Source: Actinomycetospora callitridis (lineage in GTDB: Bacteria; Actinomycetota; Actinomycetes; Mycobacteriales; Pseudonocardiaceae). From it: 64,000 nucleotides of DNA. The stretch lies in NCBI RefSeq assembly GCF_028737265.1, contig NZ_JAQZAK010000002.1:806001-870000 (forward strand), written 5' to 3'. The notes beneath the pieces were generated by a model. The model was not told the origin of the DNA. It was given only the letters and a program-made list of their open reading frames with translations, and did not search any database. Numbering within the stretch: the stretch's first letter is position 1; each line of letters begins with the position of its first letter. Positions 9,243 through 16,955 of the stretch are shown in pieces. A program made the translations under genes and the position numbers.

Positions 9243-9434
9243 TCAGGACTCGAGCGAGAGCGCCTCGGTCGGGCAGGCGGCGACGGCCTCGCGGACCTCG
9301 TCCTCCTGCCCGTCGGGCACCTCCTCGGCGTGCAGGATGAGCGAGCCGTCGTCGTCCACCTCAAACACGTCGGGCGCCAGGGACTCGCACATCCCCATGC
9401 CGGTGCACTTGTCCCAGTCGACTTTGATCTTCAT
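9243..9434 (-). CDS. 3Fe-4S-type ferredoxin partner of the P450
   Basis: This 63-residue single-cluster ferredoxin is the first gene of the P450 operon and would pass single electrons from the reductase to the haem. Ligands are in KCTGMGMC (Cys10 and Cys16) and ACPTEAL near the C-terminus. The position between the first two cysteines that carries the fourth ligand in 4Fe-4S proteins is Met13, so a 3Fe-4S cluster is expected, as in other P450-linked actinobacterial ferredoxins. The surface is acidic, as usual for this family. The ATG starts 35 bases after a purine-poor stretch; no strong ribosome site is seen. Confidence 0.92.
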   Translation of the reverse strand: MKIKVDWDKCTGMGMCESLAPDVFEVDDDGSLILHAEEVPDGQEDEVREAVAACPTEALSLES

Positions 9435-9599
9435 TGGGGTGGCCCTCCCCCGGGTCGGCGTCCTCGGCGACGGAGCTCTCGGCGAGCCCGCACCCGGCGC
9501 ACCATAACGTGCGTGATGCTACGCCGCGAGACCTGCGTCACCGACTGATCACTCCACGTCAGCACCGGCGGGACTGCCGGCGTCGTGCCAGCCTCGTGT

Positions 9600-9644
9600 C
9601 AGCCTGGGGGCCACGCTGGCGTTGGACGTCAGGAAAGCCCCCAC
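9600..9644 (-). repeat. Interspersed short repeat, copy A
   Basis: This 45-bp block begins cagcctgggggccacgctgg on the plus strand and matches the reverse complement of the block at 38208-38252 at 42 of 45 bases. Less similar relatives are at 11843-11902 and 58589-58723. It lies between the divergent ferredoxin and enoyl-CoA hydratase genes, 25 bases before the hydratase start. A GC-rich hairpin (ccggc, loop, gccgg) sits just to its left near 9564-9580. Its function is unknown; the translation in one frame (QPGG-A-V--RQESPH) is shared with copy B. Confidence 0.75.
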
Positions 9645-9669
9645 TGGACCCGGCGAGAGGAACACGCAC

Positions 9670-10518
9670 GTGAGCACGCTCGACCTGGACGCGCCGGCCA
9701 CCCCCACAGCATTGTCGGTGACCCACGACGGCGGGGTCGCGACGGTGCGCCTCGAGCGCCCCGAGGCCGCGAACGCGCTCGACCGCACGCTGTGGCGCGA
9801 GCTGCGCGACACCTTCACCGTGCTCGACGCCGACCCGGGCGTGCGGGTCGTCGTGCTCGCCGGCGCCGGGAAGCACTTCTGCGCGGGCATCGACCTCTCG
9901 ATGCTCGGCGAGATCCAGGGCATGGCCCCCGACGGCGCCGACCCCGGCCGGGCGCGCGAGGCGCTGCGCCGGCTGATCCTCGACCTCCAGGACGTCCTCA
10001 CCACCGTCGAGCGCTGCCGCGTCCCCGTCCTCGCCGCGATCCAGGGCGTCTGCGTCGGCGCCGGCCTCGACCTCGCCGTCGCCTGCGACCTGCGCTACGC
10101 GACCCCGCGTACGAAGTTCTCGCTCAAGGAGGTCGACATGGGCCTCGCCGCCGACGTCGGCGTCCTGCAGCGCCTGCCCCGCATCGTCGGCGAGGGCCGG
10201 GCGCGGGAGATGGCGTACACCTGCCGCGACGTCCGCGGCCCCGAGGCCGAGACGATGGGCCTGGTCAACGCGTGCGTCGAGGCCGACGACCCCGAGGCCC
10301 TCGTCGCCCACGTCCAGGAGATCGCCCGGGGCCTCGCCGCGAAGTCCCCGCTCGCGATGCGCGGCACCAAGCACGCGATCACCTACGCCCGCGACCACTC
10401 CGTGGCCGACGGCCTCGACCAGATCGCCACGTGGAACGCCTCGGCGCTGATCTCCGAGGACCTCACTGAGGCCGTCACCGCCTTCAGCCAGGGACGCGCG
10501 CCGCGCTACGCCGACTGA
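9670..10518 (+). CDS. Enoyl-CoA hydratase/isomerase family protein
   Basis: This 282-residue crotonase-fold enzyme acts on enoyl-CoA or dienoyl-CoA thioesters in beta-oxidation. It has the oxyanion-hole segments HFCAGIDLSML and IQGVCVGAGLDLAVACD, and the segment KFSLKEVDMGLAADVG, where the Asp fits delta3,5-delta2,4-dienoyl-CoA isomerases better than plain hydratases. The GTG start at 9670 follows a GAGAGG site; an earlier in-frame ATG at 9622 falls inside interspersed repeat A and is rejected. The gene stands alone, divergent from the P450 operon. Family is certain; the isomerase reading is tentative. Confidence 0.9.
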   Translation: MSTLDLDAPATPTALSVTHDGGVATVRLERPEAANALDRTLWRELRDTFTVLDADPGVRVVVLAGAGKHFCAGIDLSMLGEIQGMAPDGADPGRAREALRRLILDLQDVLTTVERCRVPVLAAIQGVCVGAGLDLAVACDLRYATPRTKFSLKEVDMGLAADVGVLQRLPRIVGEGRAREMAYTCRDVRGPEAETMGLVNACVEADDPEALVAHVQEIARGLAAKSPLAMRGTKHAITYARDHSVADGLDQIATWNASALISEDLTEAVTAFSQGRAPRYAD

Positions 10519-10559
10519 CTGTGAGGGTCAGTTCTCGCTGGCCCTGGTGGTCATGGTGG

Positions 10560-10778
10560 GCTGGTGATCAGCAGCAGCGGGTGTGACCCTCCGACTGACT
10601 GGCGTGATGCCTGCGAGGCGACATGTCCGCCTGCTGCTGCTGGTGTCGGCCCGGCCGGAGTGGTGGCCTGATCAGGAGCTTGACCCCCGAGTAGCCGCTC
10701 GGGGTGTCCCATCACAGTCCTGCCCGTTCTCCGAACCGGACCGGCGTTCACAGTCGCGTCCACGCGTCAGGAGAACGC
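10560..10778 (+). ncRNA. Candidate bridge RNA leader of the IS110 element
   Basis: IS110 recombinases are guided by a bridge RNA encoded in the long 5' non-coding end. The leader here is strongly structured. Bases 10569-10581 (cagcagcagcggg) can pair with 10630-10642 at 12 of 13 positions, a perfect 7-bp stem with a 6-base loop lies at 10685-10704 (ccccgag/ctcgggg), and a palindrome cctgatcagg precedes it. No gene with coding character overlaps. Borders and guide loops are not resolved; the assignment is by position and structure only. Confidence 0.5.
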
Positions 10779-11840
10779 ATGTCCATGCTGGCAGAGGTCG
10801 TCGAGCTCGTCATCGGAGTCGACACCCACACCGACACCCACACCGCCGCGGTTGTCGTCGCGGCCACCGGGGCGTTGGTCGAGACCGTCACCGTGTCCGC
10901 GGACCCGGAGGGCTATCAGAGCCTGCTGGCGGTGGCCGAACGTCACCGCGGGTTGCGGGCTTTCGCCGTCGAGGGTGCCGGCGGGTACGGCGCCGGATTG
11001 ACCCGCCACCTCGCCGCGGCCGGTGAGGTCGTGGTCGAACTCGACCGCCCGGCGCGGCCCGCGCGTCGTGGTGGTCGTCGCTCGGACCCGTTGGACGCCG
11101 AGCGCGCCGCCCGGGACGCGCTGGCCCGCACCCGCCTGGCCGCGCCCAAGACCGGGCCGCAGCGCGGCGCGCTGCAGGCCTTGCTGACCGCTCGACGTTC
11201 GGCGGTCGACGCCGCCACCGACGCCGGGCGCCAGCTGCGCGCGCTGGTCGTCACCGCCCCCGAAGCCGTCCGGGCCCGGTTCCGCGGGCACCGCAGCACC
11301 CGCGCCCAACTCGCCATCGCCGCCGGGCTACGCCCCACGACCTGCAGCGGCGACGTCGAGGTCGTCACCACCCTGACCGTGCTGCGCGGTCTCGCCCGCC
11401 GGGTCCGTGCCCTCGAGGCCGAGGCCACCGACCACGAGAAGGCCATCCGCACAGTCGTCGCCGCCTGGCACCCGAACCTGCTCGAGCTGCCCGGCATCGG
11501 CCCGATCAACGCCGCCGTCGTCCTGACCGCCTGGTCGTACCCCGGGCGCTGCCGCGACGAAGCCGCTTTCGCCATGCTCGCCGGCGCCGCCCCCATCCCC
11601 GCCAGCTCGGGTCGCACCGTGCGCTACCGGCTCAACCGCTCCGGAAACCGCCAACTCAACCGGGCGCTGCACTCGATCGCCCTCTCGCGGCAGCGCTACC
11701 ACCAGCCCACCCGCGACTACACCAACCGACGCCGCTCCCAAGGCAAGACCGACCGCGAGATCCGCCGCTGCCTCAAGCGCTACATCGCCCGACAGCTTTA
11801 CCGTCAGCTAGAACCCCTAGGAGGGGTTGACGAACCATAG
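10779..11840 (+). CDS. IS110-family transposase (DEDD recombinase)
   Basis: This 353-residue recombinase catalyses excision and insertion of the IS. The N-terminal RuvC-like DEDD domain starts with LVIGVDTHTDTHTAAVV (first Asp), followed by VEGAGGYGAG and the SDPLDAERAARDAL block. The C-terminal Tnp domain has LELPGIGPINAAVVL, AMLAGAAPIPASSGR and the late SGNRQLNRALH segment that includes the serine region used by this family. The ATG at 10779 follows AGGAGAACGC, a good ribosome site; an in-frame upstream ATG at 10704 has none. The gene appears intact, so the element may still be mobile. Confidence 0.93.
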   Translation: MSMLAEVVELVIGVDTHTDTHTAAVVVAATGALVETVTVSADPEGYQSLLAVAERHRGLRAFAVEGAGGYGAGLTRHLAAAGEVVVELDRPARPARRGGRRSDPLDAERAARDALARTRLAAPKTGPQRGALQALLTARRSAVDAATDAGRQLRALVVTAPEAVRARFRGHRSTRAQLAIAAGLRPTTCSGDVEVVTTLTVLRGLARRVRALEAEATDHEKAIRTVVAAWHPNLLELPGIGPINAAVVLTAWSYPGRCRDEAAFAMLAGAAPIPASSGRTVRYRLNRSGNRQLNRALHSIALSRQRYHQPTRDYTNRRRSQGKTDREIRRCLKRYIARQLYRQLEPLGGVDEP

Positions 11841-11842
11841 GA

Positions 11843-11902
11843 GCGTCGCACCTGCGGTGCCAGCCCTGCGTCCACGCTTGCACTGAAGGCCAGGAAATCC
11901 GC
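11843..11902 (+). repeat. Interspersed short repeat, copy C, with hairpin
   Basis: This 60-bp segment abuts the stop codon of the IS110 transposase. On the plus strand it aligns with copy A at about 29 of 40 bases, and its reverse complement matches copy D2 (58667-58723) at 37 of 44 bases. It begins with the small hairpin gcacc-tgc-ggtgc at 11849-11861; D2 has gcactc-gga-gagtgc at the matching place, so the stem is kept while its sequence differs. It ends just before the TetR gene stop and could also serve as that gene's terminator. Confidence 0.65.
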
Positions 11903-11907
11903 GTCGA

Positions 11908-12519
11908 TCACTGCTCCTCGTGCGCCGCCGTCCGCCACGGTGCGACGGTCGCGGCAGGGGTGACGGCGGGATCCCAGGCGCCGTCCGCGTGCGCCCGCAC
12001 GAGCAGCTCGAACTCGTCGAGCAGCGAGGACAGCTCGACCGGGGTGACGCCCGCGATCTGCTGGTGGCCCGCCAGCACCGCCACCCCGAGGGAGGCGAGC
12101 CGCTCGCGGAGCGCGTCGTCGGCGATCACCGACGCGAGCACGTCGCCGAGCGCGCGCACCCGGCCGCGGTCCACCGCCCGCTGCGCGGCGTCGACGATGG
12201 GGTCGACCGTCGCCCAGGCCCGGATTGCGGTCTCGGCCTCGTGGGGCACGGTGAGCGCCAGGTACTTCATCCGCGTCACGCGCTCGAGGGCGTCGTCGGA
12301 GGCGTTCACCAGCTCGACGAGACGGGCGGTCTCCTCACGCTCCCAGTGCTCGAGCAGCGCGGCGACGAAGCCCTCCCAGCTGCCGAAGTGGTGGTAGAAG
12401 GACCCGCTGGTGACCCCGAGCGCGGCGCACAGGCGCCCGATGCGCAGCCCGTTGCGGCCCTCGCGGGCGAGCAGGCGCAGGGCCTCCTCGAAGTAGGCCT
12501 GCGGGGTGGCGGTCGGCAT
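11908..12519 (-). CDS. TetR-family transcriptional regulator
   Basis: This 203-residue regulator has an N-terminal TetR helix-turn-helix (YFEEALRLLAREGRNGLRIG, then CAALGVTSGSFYHHFGSWEG at about residues 28-48) and an all-helical ligand domain. It is divergent from the acyl-CoA ligase at 12629, and the 109-bp gap holds the palindrome ccgta-N8-tacgg. Control of that ligase, and of itself, by an acyl-CoA or carboxylate ligand is therefore likely. The ATG at 12519 is chosen because the helix-turn-helix starts directly after it; longer upstream extensions read across the promoter region. Confidence 0.9.
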   Translation of the reverse strand: MPTATPQAYFEEALRLLAREGRNGLRIGRLCAALGVTSGSFYHHFGSWEGFVAALLEHWEREETARLVELVNASDDALERVTRMKYLALTVPHEAETAIRAWATVDPIVDAAQRAVDRGRVRALGDVLASVIADDALRERLASLGVAVLAGHQQIAGVTPVELSSLLDEFELLVRAHADGAWDPAVTPAATVAPWRTAAHEEQ

Positions 12520-12571
12520 GACTCCCGGCACCCCCACCTCGACGCGAACGCTCGGTTCCCCTCCGAGCACA

Positions 12572-12589
12572 CCGTAATCTACTCTACGG
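12572..12589. promoter_or_regulatory. Candidate TetR operator between divergent genes
   Basis: The sequence ccgta-atctactc-tacgg is a perfect 5-bp inverted repeat with an 8-base spacer, 40 bases before the acyl-CoA ligase start and 53 before the TetR start. Position and symmetry fit a dimeric regulator site. Binding is inferred. Confidence 0.45.
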
Positions 12590-12628
12590 CCCGCCGACCC
12601 CGGTCTCGTGATCGCTGAGGAGACGACG

Positions 12629-14179
12629 ATGTATCCCGGCACCTTCGCCGCCACCCACCCCGACCGCCACGCGGTGATCATGGCCGAGACCGGCGAGGGG
12701 CTGACCTACCGTGAGCTCGAGGACGGCTCGGTGCGGCTGGCACGCACGCTGCTCGACCACGGCCTGCAGCGCGGCGACGTCGTCGCCCTGCTCAGCGACA
12801 ACCACCCGCGGGTGTTCGAGGTCTACTGGGCCGCTCAGCGCGCCGGCCTGCTCGTCACCGCCGTCAACCACCACCTCTCCCCCGACGAGGCCGCGTACAT
12901 CGTCGACGACTGCGGGGCCCGCGCCCTCGTGGTGTCGGCGGCGAAGGACGAGCTCGCCCTGGCGATCGTCGACGCGACCCCGGGCGTGACGCTGCGCCTC
13001 GCCTTCGGCGGCACGGTCGCGGGGCACCGGGACTACGACGAGGTCGTCGGCCCGCAGAGCCCCGAGCCGCTCGCCGACCAGCCCCGCGGCGGCGACATGC
13101 TCTACAGCTCGGGCACCACCGGGCGACCGAAGGGGATCAAGCCCAACCTCGTCGAGCGCCAGATCGACGAGCCCGGCGACCTCTACATCGCGGTGTTCAA
13201 GCCGATGTACGGCTTCGGCGAGGACACCGTCTACCTCTCTCCGGCGCCGGTGTACCACGCGGCGCCGCTGCGCTTCGGGGCCACGATCCAGTCGACCGGC
13301 GGCACCGTCGTGATGATGCACCGCTTCGACCCGGAGCAGGCCCTCGCCGCCATCGAGCGCTACCGGGTCACCCACAGCCAGTGGGTGCCGACGATGTTCG
13401 TGCGGATGCTCAAGCTCCCCGACGAGACGAAGCAGCGCTACGACGTCTCGAGCCTGCGCGTCGCGATCCACGCCGCGGCGCCGTGTCCCGTCGAGGTCAA
13501 GCAGGCCATGCTCGACTGGTGGGGCCCGGTGCTCTACGAGTACTACAGCTCGTCCGAGGCCAACGGGATCACGTTCATCGACCCGCAGCAGTGGCTCGAC
13601 CGGCCCGGCTCGGTCGGGGTGGCGGGTCTGGGCACCATCCACGTCTGCGACGACGAGGGCCGCGAGCTCGCCCCGAACGAGGTCGGCACCGTCTACTTCG
13701 AGCGCGACCGCGTCCCCTTCGCCTACCACAACGACCCCGACAAGACCCGGGGCGCGCAGCACCCCGAGCACGAGACCTGGACGACCACCGGCGACCTGGG
13801 CTACGTCGACGCGGCCGGCTTCCTCTTCCTCACCGACCGGAAGAGCTTCATGATCATCTCAGGCGGCGTGAACATCTACCCACAGGAGATCGAGGACGTC
13901 CTGACGCTGCACGACGCGGTCTACGACGTCGCGGTGATCGGCGTGCCGGACGACGAGATGGGCGAGTCGGTGTTCGCCGTCGTCCAGCCCGCCCCCGGCA
14001 CCGAGCCCTCCGAGGCGCTCGCCGAGGAGCTCCTCGAGCACGTGCGCGGCCGCATCGCGCGCTACAAGACGCCCCGGCGCCTGGTGTTCACCGACGACCT
14101 GCCGCGCACGCCGACGGGCAAGCTCGTGAAGCACCGCCTGCGCGAGCGGTACGCGGCGGGCGAGTTCGCCGTGGCCTAG
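12629..14179 (+). CDS. Acyl-CoA synthetase / AMP-dependent ligase
   Basis: This 516-residue ANL-superfamily enzyme activates a carboxylic acid to acyl-AMP and then acyl-CoA. Motifs in order are the P-loop MLYSSGTTGRPKGIKPN, the A5-like YYSSSEANGITF, the TGDLGYVDAAGFLFLTDR hinge region, SGGVNIYPQEIE and the C-terminal catalytic lysine segment RTPTGKLVKHRLR. The ATG at 12629 has GAGGAGA upstream. It belongs to the FadD/caiC-like fatty or aromatic acid ligases; the substrate cannot be fixed. It is divergent from a TetR gene, which is its likely regulator. Its 3' end overlaps the convergent small membrane protein gene by four bases. Confidence 0.92.
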   Translation: MYPGTFAATHPDRHAVIMAETGEGLTYRELEDGSVRLARTLLDHGLQRGDVVALLSDNHPRVFEVYWAAQRAGLLVTAVNHHLSPDEAAYIVDDCGARALVVSAAKDELALAIVDATPGVTLRLAFGGTVAGHRDYDEVVGPQSPEPLADQPRGGDMLYSSGTTGRPKGIKPNLVERQIDEPGDLYIAVFKPMYGFGEDTVYLSPAPVYHAAPLRFGATIQSTGGTVVMMHRFDPEQALAAIERYRVTHSQWVPTMFVRMLKLPDETKQRYDVSSLRVAIHAAAPCPVEVKQAMLDWWGPVLYEYYSSSEANGITFIDPQQWLDRPGSVGVAGLGTIHVCDDEGRELAPNEVGTVYFERDRVPFAYHNDPDKTRGAQHPEHETWTTTGDLGYVDAAGFLFLTDRKSFMIISGGVNIYPQEIEDVLTLHDAVYDVAVIGVPDDEMGESVFAVVQPAPGTEPSEALAEELLEHVRGRIARYKTPRRLVFTDDLPRTPTGKLVKHRLRERYAAGEFAVA

Positions 14180-14340
14180 AAGAGCGAGCGGAAGAACGTC
14201 GCGATCGACGACAGCGCGTCGCCGATGATGGCCAGGATCGACTGGACGACGTCGGCCGCGCCCTCGGGCTGCGAGATCACGAAGAAGAGCAGCACGGCCA
14301 CGACCACCAGGATCAGGAACCGCCTCAAGCCTGAAGACAT
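14176..14340 (-). CDS. Small single-helix membrane protein
   Basis: This 54-residue protein has one strong transmembrane segment (FLILVVVAVLLFFVI, residues 8-22) after a short basic N-terminus, and an amphipathic C-terminal half ending IATFFRSLF. No known family is recognised with certainty, although short proteins of this shape are common in actinomycetes. The ATG at 14340 is preferred over a longer form because the basic N-terminus and helix begin there. It converges on the acyl-CoA ligase with a four-base overlap of the two stops. Confidence 0.65.
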   Translation of the reverse strand: MSSGLRRFLILVVVAVLLFFVISQPEGAADVVQSILAIIGDALSSIATFFRSLF

Positions 14341-14506
14341 CTGTCCCTGCCGCTCCCGTGCACCCGCTCCGCGCCGCATCTCCGGTCGGATGCGACGAGT
14401 ACCGACCGTAACGCGACCGCCTCACCCGAGGGTCCTCCTTCGACGGAGTGTCGCGAGGTAGCCGCAAGATCGACGTGACGGCGCCGGCGCGGCACCATCC
14501 CGGGCC

Positions 14507-15346
14507 GTGGACTCCTTCACACGCGACGGCCTGCGCTTCGACGTCACCGAGCACGGCCCGCCCGACGGCACCCCGGTGCTGCTGCTCCACGGCTTCCCGC
14601 AGACCGCGGCGAGCTGGGAGCCCGTGGCCCGCCGTCTCGCCGACGCCGGCCATCGCGTGCTCGTCCCCGACCAGCGCGGATACTCGCCTGGCGCCCGGCC
14701 GGCGGGGCGCCGCGCTTACCGCGTCGAGGAGCTGGCCGCCGACGCCGTCGCCCTCGTGGACGCGGCGGGCGGCGGGCCGGTGCACGTCGTCGGCCACGAC
14801 TGGGGAGCGATCGTGGCCTGGGCGCTCGCCGCGCTGCACCCCGAGCGGGTGCGCACCGTGACCGGGGTGTCGGTGCCGCACCCCGCCGCGTTCCTGCGGG
14901 CGATGCGGTCGAGCCGACAGGTCGCACTGTCCTGGTACACGTACCTCTTCCAGCTCCCCGAGCTGCCCGAGCGGTTCCTGAGCCGCCCGGGAGCCTTCGT
15001 CCGGGCGCTGCGGCGGACCGGGCAGACCGCGGAGCGGGCCCGGCGGGACGAGGCCGCGCTCGCGTCCCGGGGCGGTCTCCGCGCGGCCGTGGCCGGGGGC
15101 GTCAACTGGTACCGGGCGACGCCGCTCTGGGAGCACCCCGGCCTGCCGATCCCCGTCGAGGCCCCGGCGCTGATGGTGTGGAGCGACGGCGACACCGCGG
15201 TCTCACGGGCGGCCGTCGAGGGCAACGCCGCGTGGATGCGTGGGCCCTACCGTTTCGAGGTGTTCTCCGGGGTCAGCCACTGGATCCCGGACGAGGCCCC
15301 GGACCGGCTCGCGGAGCTCGTGCTGGAGCACATCTCGGAGCGGTGA
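14507..15346 (+). CDS. Epoxide-hydrolase-like alpha/beta hydrolase
   Basis: This 279-residue alpha/beta hydrolase has the oxyanion motif LLHGFPQTAASW, the DQRGYSPGARP segment and a nucleophile elbow GHDWGAIVAW, where Asp replaces Ser. Asp at the elbow is the hallmark of epoxide hydrolases and haloalkane dehalogenases. The acid region MVWSDGDTAVS and the terminal GVSHWIPDEAP histidine are present. Hydrolysis of an epoxide to a diol is the likely reaction. The GTG start lacks a clear ribosome site. The gene stands alone and ends at a strong terminator hairpin. Confidence 0.9.
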   Translation: MDSFTRDGLRFDVTEHGPPDGTPVLLLHGFPQTAASWEPVARRLADAGHRVLVPDQRGYSPGARPAGRRAYRVEELAADAVALVDAAGGGPVHVVGHDWGAIVAWALAALHPERVRTVTGVSVPHPAAFLRAMRSSRQVALSWYTYLFQLPELPERFLSRPGAFVRALRRTGQTAERARRDEAALASRGGLRAAVAGGVNWYRATPLWEHPGLPIPVEAPALMVWSDGDTAVSRAAVEGNAAWMRGPYRFEVFSGVSHWIPDEAPDRLAELVLEHISER

Positions 15347-15354
15347 GGTTAGGG

Positions 15355-15390
15355 GGTTCCGGGAGCGCGGGGGGATGCGCTCCCGGAACC
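15355..15390. terminator. Inverted-repeat terminator after the epoxide hydrolase gene
   Basis: A perfect 14-bp stem (ggttccgggagcgc and its complement) with an 8-base loop lies 8 bases after the stop. There is no T-tract, which is normal for high-GC actinomycetes. Confidence 0.75.
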
Positions 15391-15484
15391 ATGGTCGGCC
15401 GAGGGGGGCGCGGCCGACTGCTCCATGTTACGGCCGGTGTGCCGTTCTCAGGGGTGCGTTATGCCACCCTCGGTGAACGGTCCT

Positions 15485-15853
15485 TCAGCCGACGAGGTCG
15501 AGCCGGCCGTCCCCGCGGTGTCCGAGGGCGATGTCCAGGGGAGGTGTGGGGTCATCGCCAGGGAGGAAAGGGCGATCGGATCTCCCGTATCGCAGCAGGG
15601 AGTTCCGGTGCGCCACGATCGCGGTCGCCAACGCGTGGGCGTGGGACTCGGCGTCGGGGGCGTCCTCACCCGAGACCCGCTCCACCGCGCGGCCGAGCAC
15701 CTCGGCCAGGCGGGCGAGCTCGTCGAGCACGTCCGCGGACCAGGTGAAGTGATCCGTACCGTCCGGTCGCAGCGTCCGCCCGTGGTCGTCGAGGTGCCGG
15801 AGCGCCTCGGTGGCCTGCCGGGCGAGCGCGACGCCTGCGTTCTCAACCGTCAC
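15485..15853 (-). CDS. Hypothetical protein
   Basis: This 122-residue soluble protein has a helical N-terminal half (ALARQATEALRHLDDHGRTL) and a loop-rich C-terminal half. I recognise no domain. Third-position GC is high in this frame, supporting real coding, but the GTG start has no convincing ribosome site. It faces away from the CGNR gene at 16009 and shares its upstream region. It could be a remnant or a lineage-specific protein. Confidence 0.5.
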   Translation of the reverse strand: MTVENAGVALARQATEALRHLDDHGRTLRPDGTDHFTWSADVLDELARLAEVLGRAVERVSGEDAPDAESHAHALATAIVAHRNSLLRYGRSDRPFLPGDDPTPPLDIALGHRGDGRLDLVG

Positions 15854-16008
15854 GACGCTGCTGTACCCGGACCCCGGCGGCCCGACGCGCTCCGGGGCGG
15901 ACGAGGCATCGCGGTGCCCCGGACGGGCGCCCTCCGTCGACCGGCGGTCGTGCGAGGCTCAGGGGTATAACCTCGGTTCACCGATTACGGGCGCGGAGGA
16001 GGTGCAGG

Positions 16009-16587
16009 GTGCGGGTCGATCTCGACGACTACGTGAGCGGCGCGACCCTGGCGACGGAGCTGGTCAACACCGCCCCCGGGGTCTGGCACGGCGAGGACCA
16101 GCTCGACGGCGTCCCCGCACTCGTCCGCTTCCTCGCCGAGCACGGCGTCGCCGCGGAGCACGCGCCGACGGTCGACGACCTCGAGGCGGTGCGGGCGCTG
16201 CGCACGCCCGTGCGCGAGGCGATCGAGGCGGGCGAGCGCCCGGACGGCGAGGCCGACGTGGCGGCGCGCGCCGGGGCGCTGGTCGCCCGGGCGGGCGGCC
16301 CGCCGTCGCTCGCGCGCGACGACGACGGGCGCTGGCGGTGGACGGTCGCGCCCCGAGCGGACGCCACGCTCGCCGAGCGGCTCGCGCTCCTGGCCGGGGT
16401 CGGCCTGCTGGGCGTGGTGCGGGTGCTCGACACCGACCGCTTCCGCGACTGCGCGTCACCGACCTGCTCGGGGGTCTTCGTCGACACCAGCCGTGCCGGC
16501 CGACGGCGCTACTGCATGCCCGATCTCTGCGGGAACCGCGCCCACGTGGCCGCGCACCGCGAACGGCGGAGGTCAGGCGAGAAGTAG
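16009..16587 (+). CDS. CGNR zinc-finger / ABATE-domain regulator
   Basis: This 192-residue protein has an N-terminal ABATE-like domain (ATLATELVNT and a helical body to about residue 130) and a C-terminal CGNR zinc finger. The finger ligands are in CASPTC and CMPDLCGNRAHVAAHR near residues 150-185. The family is taken to bind DNA through the finger and to sense a stress or ligand through the ABATE domain. The GTG start has a strong GGAGGA site. A 17-bp inverted repeat follows the stop. It is probably a single-gene regulator; its target is unknown. Confidence 0.88.
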   Translation: MRVDLDDYVSGATLATELVNTAPGVWHGEDQLDGVPALVRFLAEHGVAAEHAPTVDDLEAVRALRTPVREAIEAGERPDGEADVAARAGALVARAGGPPSLARDDDGRWRWTVAPRADATLAERLALLAGVGLLGVVRVLDTDRFRDCASPTCSGVFVDTSRAGRRRYCMPDLCGNRAHVAAHRERRRSGEK

Positions 16588-16589
16588 AG

Positions 16590-16640
16590 GGCCGGTCTCG
16601 CTCCTGATCGGCTCCCCAGCGGACAGGAGCGAGACCGGCC
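16590..16640. terminator. Inverted-repeat terminator after the CGNR gene
   Basis: Arms ggccggtctcgctcctg at 16590-16606 and the exact complement at 16624-16640 form a 17-bp stem with a 17-base loop, three bases after the stop codon. Confidence 0.8.
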
Positions 16641-16955
16641 TTCCGGAACGGTCACGCGGCGAATCCCCCGAAGAAATCGCCGTGACCCGTTGCACACGGG
16701 GTGTCCTCACCTCCCGGGGCGGAAACCGGTTCGGCGCCGATGAATCGGTTCAGCGGACGCGATCAGCGACACGTGTTTTGCTGCACAGCCGAGGTGGGAC
16801 GCGGGAGCGGGCAGCTCGCCGGATCGGACCGGAGCGCCCGGGTCACGACTCCAGCGCCGGCCCACGGAAGCATGGGGGTCCGCAGGGCTTGGCGAGCACG
16901 TGACGTGGCGCCACACTCCGCCTGCCACCACGCATGTGCCGGCCCTGGGGGGATC
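16641..16955. other. Intergenic stretch without a supported gene
   Basis: These 315 bases separate the CGNR terminator from the membrane protein gene at 16956. Short open frames exist on both strands but lack ribosome sites and family features. It presumably holds the promoter of the downstream gene; no clear -10/-35 pair was identified. Confidence 0.4.

Larger units (their letters stand above)
10519..11842 (+). mobile_element. IS110-family insertion sequence (ends approximate)
   Basis: This IS contains one DEDD-type recombinase gene with about 260 bases of non-coding leader before it and almost nothing after it, the layout of the IS110 group rather than IS1111. As expected for the family, I see no terminal inverted repeats, so the exact ends cannot be set. 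The left end lies somewhere after the hydratase stop and the right end close to 11840. Immediately to the right begins interspersed repeat C, which may have been the target. Confidence 0.75.

Noticed and set aside
6670..9434. P450-reductase-ferredoxin block as a secondary-metabolite cluster
   Set aside because: There is no synthase, PKS, NRPS or terpene cyclase in the neighbourhood; the flanking genes are lipid metabolism.
9622..9669. ATG at 9622 as the enoyl-CoA hydratase start
   Set aside because: The extension is encoded by interspersed repeat A and lacks a ribosome site; GTG 9670 follows GAGAGG.
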